Assembly (NCBI GenBank): GCA_902475645.1
Contig: CABSAH010000058.1
Coordinates: 1 to 9,721, forward strand
Direction of reading: 5' to 3'
Length of the DNA stretch: 9,721 bases
From: an uncultured Christensenellaceae bacterium
GTDB lineage: Bacteria > Bacillota > Clostridia > Christensenellales > CAG-138
The notes under the pieces are model-generated. The model ran no database searches. It was given only the letters and a program-made list of their open reading frames with translations, and was not told the origin of the DNA. Within the stretch, counting starts at the first letter, position 1. The number at the start of each line of letters is the position of its first letter. A program made the translations under genes and the position numbers. Below, one piece after another: positions 6,746-9,721 of the stretch.

Positions 6746-8641
6746 ATGAAAAAATCGTTCAGGCTGATTTGCCTTGTGCTGGCAATAGCGTTTGCGGCAA
6801 GCATGCTGATATCGATAGTGTGCAGCATTGCGCTGGCGGATGAAATGGATACGCGCGGCGAAACCGTTTACGTTGAAACGGACGCCGAGGGCAACGTGCT
6901 TTCCATGGTTTCAAGCGTGTATATAACCAACCTATCCGGCGCGGACACGGTTACGGACAACACAACGCTTACCAACATAAAGAATATACTCGGCAGCGAA
7001 TCGCCCACAATACGCGGCAGCAGCGTTACGTTCAAGGCCGAAGGCGGGGACGTTTGCTATCAGGGCGTGGCAAGCGGGGAATTGCCCTTTGAGCTTAAGC
7101 TAAGCTATTATCTTAACGGCGTTAAAATGAAGCCTAACGAGATAGCCGGCAAAACAGGGCGGGTAAGAATTGAGGTAAGCTGCAAAAGCACGCTTAAAAA
7201 AACGGTTACGATAGACGATACCGAAAGGCAGATGAACGTGCCGTTCAGCGTTATAGGCATGATGACGCTGGACGAAAGCTGCACAAGCCTTGCATCGGAC
7301 GCTAAAATATCCTCACAGGCGGGCGTAACGACCGTTATTGCCGTTATGCTGCCCGGGCTTGCGGAAAACCTGGAGGTGGAGGAAAACGACAAGCTGAAGG
7401 AAAGCTTCTACGTTGAAATGGACGCGGAAAGCTTTGAACTGAGCAAAAGCACGTTCATAGGCATGACGGGCATAGTGGACGAAAACGACCTTTCGGGCAT
7501 AGACGATGTGGAAGGTCTGCTTACGGCGCTTGATGAGATAAACGAAGCCAGCAACGCACTATATAAGGGCGCAAAGCGGCTGCGCAGCGGCGCAGGCACG
7601 CTGAACGACGGCATAAATGAATATATTGACGGCGTTGTTGCGGCGGCGGACGGCACGAAGCAGCTTGAGGACGGCGCAAAGCAGCTCAATTACGGCACGG
7701 GCGAGGTTGCGATAGGCATATCCGCATTTGCAGCATCCATAAACGAGATAGTCGCCAAGGTGGATGAGGCCAAGGCCAAGCTTGACGAGCTGCAAAACCC
7801 TTCAACCGAGGTGGACAAGCGCATAATTGCCATAATAGAAAGCGAAATAAACAAGGCGCTTGCGGGCAAGGAGAAGGAGCTTAAAGAAAAGGTGCGCCAA
7901 AGCGTATACGATGCGCTTGCGGGCACGGATATGACGGAGGAGCAAAAGCAGGCGATAGCGGAGCAGGCGGCGAACGCGGTGAACATAGGGGACGTGAGCG
8001 TAAATATAGACCCCGATATTGCCAACGCCATACGAATGGCCGTGCTGGAGCTGGACGAAGTGAAGAAGGCCATAGCAAAGCTCAACGAGCTGACAGCAAA
8101 AGCGGATGCCGCCGCATCGGGCGCAAACGAGCTTGCAGCGGGCGCTGGGCAGGTTTCAAGCGGCATGGACAAGCTTTACCGCGGCATAAAGGAGCTGGAC
8201 GAGGGCATGGCGCTTTTGAGCGGCAACAGCGAACAGCTTAAGGAAGGCGTAAAGCAGCTTTACCGCGGCATTGATAAGCTGACCGGCGGGCTTAGGCAGG
8301 TGAGCAGGGAAGGGCTTGCCAAAATAGTTGAAGAAACCAACGCCATACAGCTTTCCATTTCAAGGAAGGACGCCCTGCTTGACCTTTCCGAAAGCTACAC
8401 CGCCTTTTCAAGCGATGCGGAGAATATAAACGGCACGGTGCAGTTCCTTATAACCACAGAGGCGATAGTGGAGCCGCTGCCGATAGAAATGCCGTCGCCC
8501 ACGCCCGAGGGTACACCGGGTGCGGACAACGGCACGGATAAAACGGATAATGCCGATAATGCGGAGGAAAAATCCTTCTTCCAAAAAATCGGCGATTGGT
8601 TTGCCGAAGCCTTTGCAACGGTAAAGGGCTGGTTCGATTAA
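6746..8641 (+). CDS. Exported coiled-coil partner of the ABC transporter, YhgE/Pip-like glycine heptads
   Basis: The gene follows the permease by 12 bases with a near-perfect AAAGGAGGG site (6732-6740), so it belongs to the ABC operon. The 631-residue product has an N-terminal hydrophobic segment (about 5-30) that is either a membrane anchor or a signal peptide with a possible cleavage at ALA31. A beta-rich domain follows (about 36-232, including ETVYVETDAEGNV, GKTGRVRIEVSCKS and VTTVIAVMLPGLAENLEV). Next come two coiled-coil arms with glycine at every seventh residue: arm 1, residues 272-324, and arm 2, about 456-519. A charged helical middle (about 333-455) lies between them. The C-terminus has a PSPTPEGTP spacer (from about 583), an Asp/Asn/Thr-rich stretch and a final amphipathic helix (610-631). 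The glycine heptads resemble those of YhgE/Pip proteins, but the multi-helix membrane region of YhgE is absent. Similar beta-domain/coiled-coil proteins occur in Firmicutes, usually as hypothetical proteins. I infer an extracytoplasmic adaptor or effector for the transporter. Confidence 0.85.
   Translation: MKKSFRLICLVLAIAFAASMLISIVCSIALADEMDTRGETVYVETDAEGNVLSMVSSVYITNLSGADTVTDNTTLTNIKNILGSESPTIRGSSVTFKAEGGDVCYQGVASGELPFELKLSYYLNGVKMKPNEIAGKTGRVRIEVSCKSTLKKTVTIDDTERQMNVPFSVIGMMTLDESCTSLASDAKISSQAGVTTVIAVMLPGLAENLEVEENDKLKESFYVEMDAESFELSKSTFIGMTGIVDENDLSGIDDVEGLLTALDEINEASNALYKGAKRLRSGAGTLNDGINEYIDGVVAAADGTKQLEDGAKQLNYGTGEVAIGISAFAASINEIVAKVDEAKAKLDELQNPSTEVDKRIIAIIESEINKALAGKEKELKEKVRQSVYDALAGTDMTEEQKQAIAEQAANAVNIGDVSVNIDPDIANAIRMAVLELDEVKKAIAKLNELTAKADAAASGANELAAGAGQVSSGMDKLYRGIKELDEGMALLSGNSEQLKEGVKQLYRGIDKLTGGLRQVSREGLAKIVEETNAIQLSISRKDALLDLSESYTAFSSDAENINGTVQFLITTEAIVEPLPIEMPSPTPEGTPGADNGTDKTDNADNAEEKSFFQKIGDWFAEAFATVKGWFD
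8172..8271 (+). repeat. 16-base direct repeat within coiled-coil arm 2
   Basis: AGCTTTACCGCGGCAT occurs exactly at 8172-8187 and 8256-8271. The offset is 84 bases, or 28 codons, which is four heptads of the encoded coiled coil (KLYRGI and QLYRGI). This suggests that arm 2 grew by duplication of a four-heptad unit. Confidence 0.8.
8638..8641. other. Shared TTAA stop palindrome of two convergent genes
   Basis: TTAA supplies the plus-strand stop TAA at 8639-8641 for the coiled-coil gene and, read in reverse, the stop TAA at 8640-8638 for the lipoprotein gene. The two coding regions therefore overlap by four bases and leave no intergenic space between the two operons. Confidence 0.9.
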
Positions 8642-9585
8642 GCGGATATATCCGCCGCGGCGGAGGCGAACGTTATATGGGTGTGCTCTTCGGTAAGCAC
8701 GCCCTTTTCCTTTAATTCGGCATATGTCACCATGCTATTATTTCCCGCGGAATAAAGCGCGTATGTGCTGCCGTCAGTCGTGCGCTCTTCAAGCACAATG
8801 TAGGCCGTGTCCGCGTTCGCCGCATATTCCGGGGGCAGCTCGCCTACGGCGTATTCGCGGCGGGCAATCTCGCGGCTGTTTGCATCCATCTCTATAAGCG
8901 TATAGCCCACGGGCAGCTTCGTTACGGCATATGTAACGCTTATGCTTGCGGAGTATGTTATCGCGCTTCCGTCGGGAGCGGCGGTGGCTGTGCTTTCGGC
9001 TATTTTATGTGAACATGAGCCGCCATCGGGCTCGCCGGACATGGATGTGCCGTGCCCCGCCGTGAGGTATATGTCCCCGTCCGCCGTTTGATACACGGGA
9101 TTTATGTATATCGTATGCCGCTTGCCTGCGCCCGCTATGCCGTATACCGTGCATTCAAGCTCAAGCGATTCCTCGGATGAAGCGTCGCCGTCCTTCTGAT
9201 GTATGCCCGTCTTGCCGCCGCATATGCCGTTATCGGTATATATTTGTTGGCTTGTGCCGTATTCCTGCACGGTGGTTGCCGTGAAAAATGCAAGGCCGTC
9301 AACGCCCGGGAAAACATACCTTCCGTCGATAAGCTCCGCATACAGCCTGCCGCCGTAGCGCGCGGAGTCTGCCCAGCTTATGCTGCCGCCGTGCAATGCG
9401 GACGGATTTGCGCTTATGTAGCCTTCAATGTCAATAATGTCAATATAGTCCGTTGTTATATAAACGCCGGTTAGCCTGTCGCGCGGAGCGGAGGCCGCGT
9501 CCATATCCTCCCGCGCAAGCATACAGCCGCACAGCAGCGCACACAGCGCCGCCATCAGGGCAAAAAGCCGTATATATCGTTTCAT
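8638..9585 (-). CDS. Lipoprotein of unknown function
   Basis: The 315-residue product starts at ATG 9585-9583, with GAGGAGGA (9599-9592) six bases upstream. The leader MKRYIRLFALMAALCALLCGC ends in a probable lipobox LCGC (18-21), with Cys at -2 being unusual; Cys21 would be lipidated. The mature part is about 295 residues of mostly beta-type sequence, with three further cysteines at 122, 145 and 191 that could form one disulfide. Segments include YITTDYIDIIDIEGYI (42-57), GKRHTIYINPVYQTADGDIYLTAG (154-177), SYSASISV-like strands around 210-220 (YSASISVTYAVTKLPVGYTLIEMD), and a late helix TYAELKEKGVLTEEHTHITF. I do not recognise the family and see no catalytic motif. It overlaps the upstream regulator by ATGA, so its expression is tied to that gene, and it faces the ABC operon tail to tail. 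Exported location is well supported; function is unknown. Confidence 0.82.
   Translation of the reverse strand: MKRYIRLFALMAALCALLCGCMLAREDMDAASAPRDRLTGVYITTDYIDIIDIEGYISANPSALHGGSISWADSARYGGRLYAELIDGRYVFPGVDGLAFFTATTVQEYGTSQQIYTDNGICGGKTGIHQKDGDASSEESLELECTVYGIAGAGKRHTIYINPVYQTADGDIYLTAGHGTSMSGEPDGGSCSHKIAESTATAAPDGSAITYSASISVTYAVTKLPVGYTLIEMDANSREIARREYAVGELPPEYAANADTAYIVLEERTTDGSTYALYSAGNNSMVTYAELKEKGVLTEEHTHITFASAAADISA
8642..8664. repeat. Two overlapping perfect palindromes at the convergent gene ends
   Basis: GCGGATATATCCGC (8642-8655) and TCCGCCGCGGCGGA (8651-8664) are each perfect 14-base inverted repeats, and they share five bases. They lie right after the shared stop codons, inside the last codons of the minus-strand lipoprotein gene. 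Each could form a five-pair GC-rich hairpin with a four-base loop. No T-tract follows on either strand, so they do not make classical intrinsic terminators. Confidence 0.75.
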
Positions 9586-9721
9586 TCTTCGTCCTCCTCA
9601 TCGAGTTTACCGTCAAAATTCAGAATATCGCCCACGTTGCAGCCAAGGTAGTAGCATATGCGGTTCAGCGTATGGAAGCGCACGCCCTTGCCCTTTCCGC
9701 TGCGCAGTATGGAAAGGTTGG
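9582..9721 (-). CDS. XRE-type helix-turn-helix regulator, C-terminal part
   Basis: The minus strand from 9719 down to the stop TGA at 9584-9582 encodes 45 residues; the gene starts beyond the right edge. The visible sequence begins NLSILRSGKGKGVRFHTLNR, continues ICYYLGCNVGDILNFDGKL and ends in DEEDEE. The pattern of recognition helix (NLSILRSGKG), spacer, then L-x-x-I-C-x-x-L-x-C-x-x-G-D-I-L is the end of a small Cro/CI-type DNA-binding domain of the kind seen in YozG-like regulators, normally about 65-80 residues. The acidic tail codons GAT GAG GAG GAC double as the ribosome site of the following lipoprotein gene, and the stop overlaps its start as ATGA, so the two are translationally coupled. 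The regulator probably controls its own unit and perhaps other nearby genes; its targets cannot be seen. Confidence 0.87.
   Translation of the reverse strand, partial: NLSILRSGKGKGVRFHTLNRICYYLGCNVGDILNFDGKLDEEDEE

Noticed and set aside
6815..6826. Possible lipobox (SIVC, residues 23-26) in the coiled-coil protein
   Set aside because: Valine at the -1 position is not accepted in lipoproteins; a plain signal peptide or membrane anchor fits better.
9199..9474. Plus-strand open frame (91 codons) within the minus-strand lipoprotein gene
   Set aside because: No ribosome site or recognisable domain, and it is fully contained opposite a gene with a signal peptide and good start.

Overview
The window looks like a chromosomal stretch of a Gram-positive Clostridia-type bacterium (Bacillota). 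The evidence is indirect. Shine-Dalgarno sites are strong AGGAG/GGAGG types. Two proteins carry lipoprotein signals. Three proteins contain Pro-Thr-Pro (PTPTP) extracytoplasmic linkers of the kind common in gut Clostridia. Several gene families are ones I associate with that group. GC content is moderate (slightly above half by eye), yet isoleucine is written mostly as ATA and rarely as ATC, which argues for one host genome and against recent transfer of any one gene. No mobile element, CRISPR array, tRNA or rRNA is visible, and no gene-free stretch exceeds 300 bases.

Layout, left to right. (1) The 3' end of a CNNM/CorC-type membrane protein (end of a CBS pair plus CorC_HlyC domain), closed by a clear intrinsic terminator at 434-467. 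(2) A two-gene envelope unit: a predicted beta-helix lipoprotein (556-1494) and, 36 bases on, a membrane-anchored PQQ-like beta-propeller protein (1531-3342). Both carry PTP segments. A probable terminator lies at 3360-3381. (3) A tightly packed three-gene operon (3508-8641): a MacB/LolD-type ABC ATPase, an 835-residue permease with two FtsX modules and about eight membrane segments, and a 631-residue exported coiled-coil protein with a C-terminal amphipathic helix. (4) A convergent minus-strand pair: the C-terminal part of a small XRE-type regulator (9582-9721) overlapping by ATGA the start of a lipoprotein of unknown function (8638-9585). The lipoprotein's stop codon shares a TTAA palindrome with the stop of the coiled-coil gene.

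Almost everything here acts at or outside the cytoplasmic membrane. The best candidate for an under-described system is the three-gene ABC unit. Its third member has two arms of strictly spaced glycine heptads (8 and 9-10 repeats) around a helical middle. I infer that it is an extracytoplasmic partner of the permease, comparable in layout to MacA with MacB or to PcsB/CwlO with FtsEX, but of a different family. Substrate and physiological role cannot be read from the sequence.
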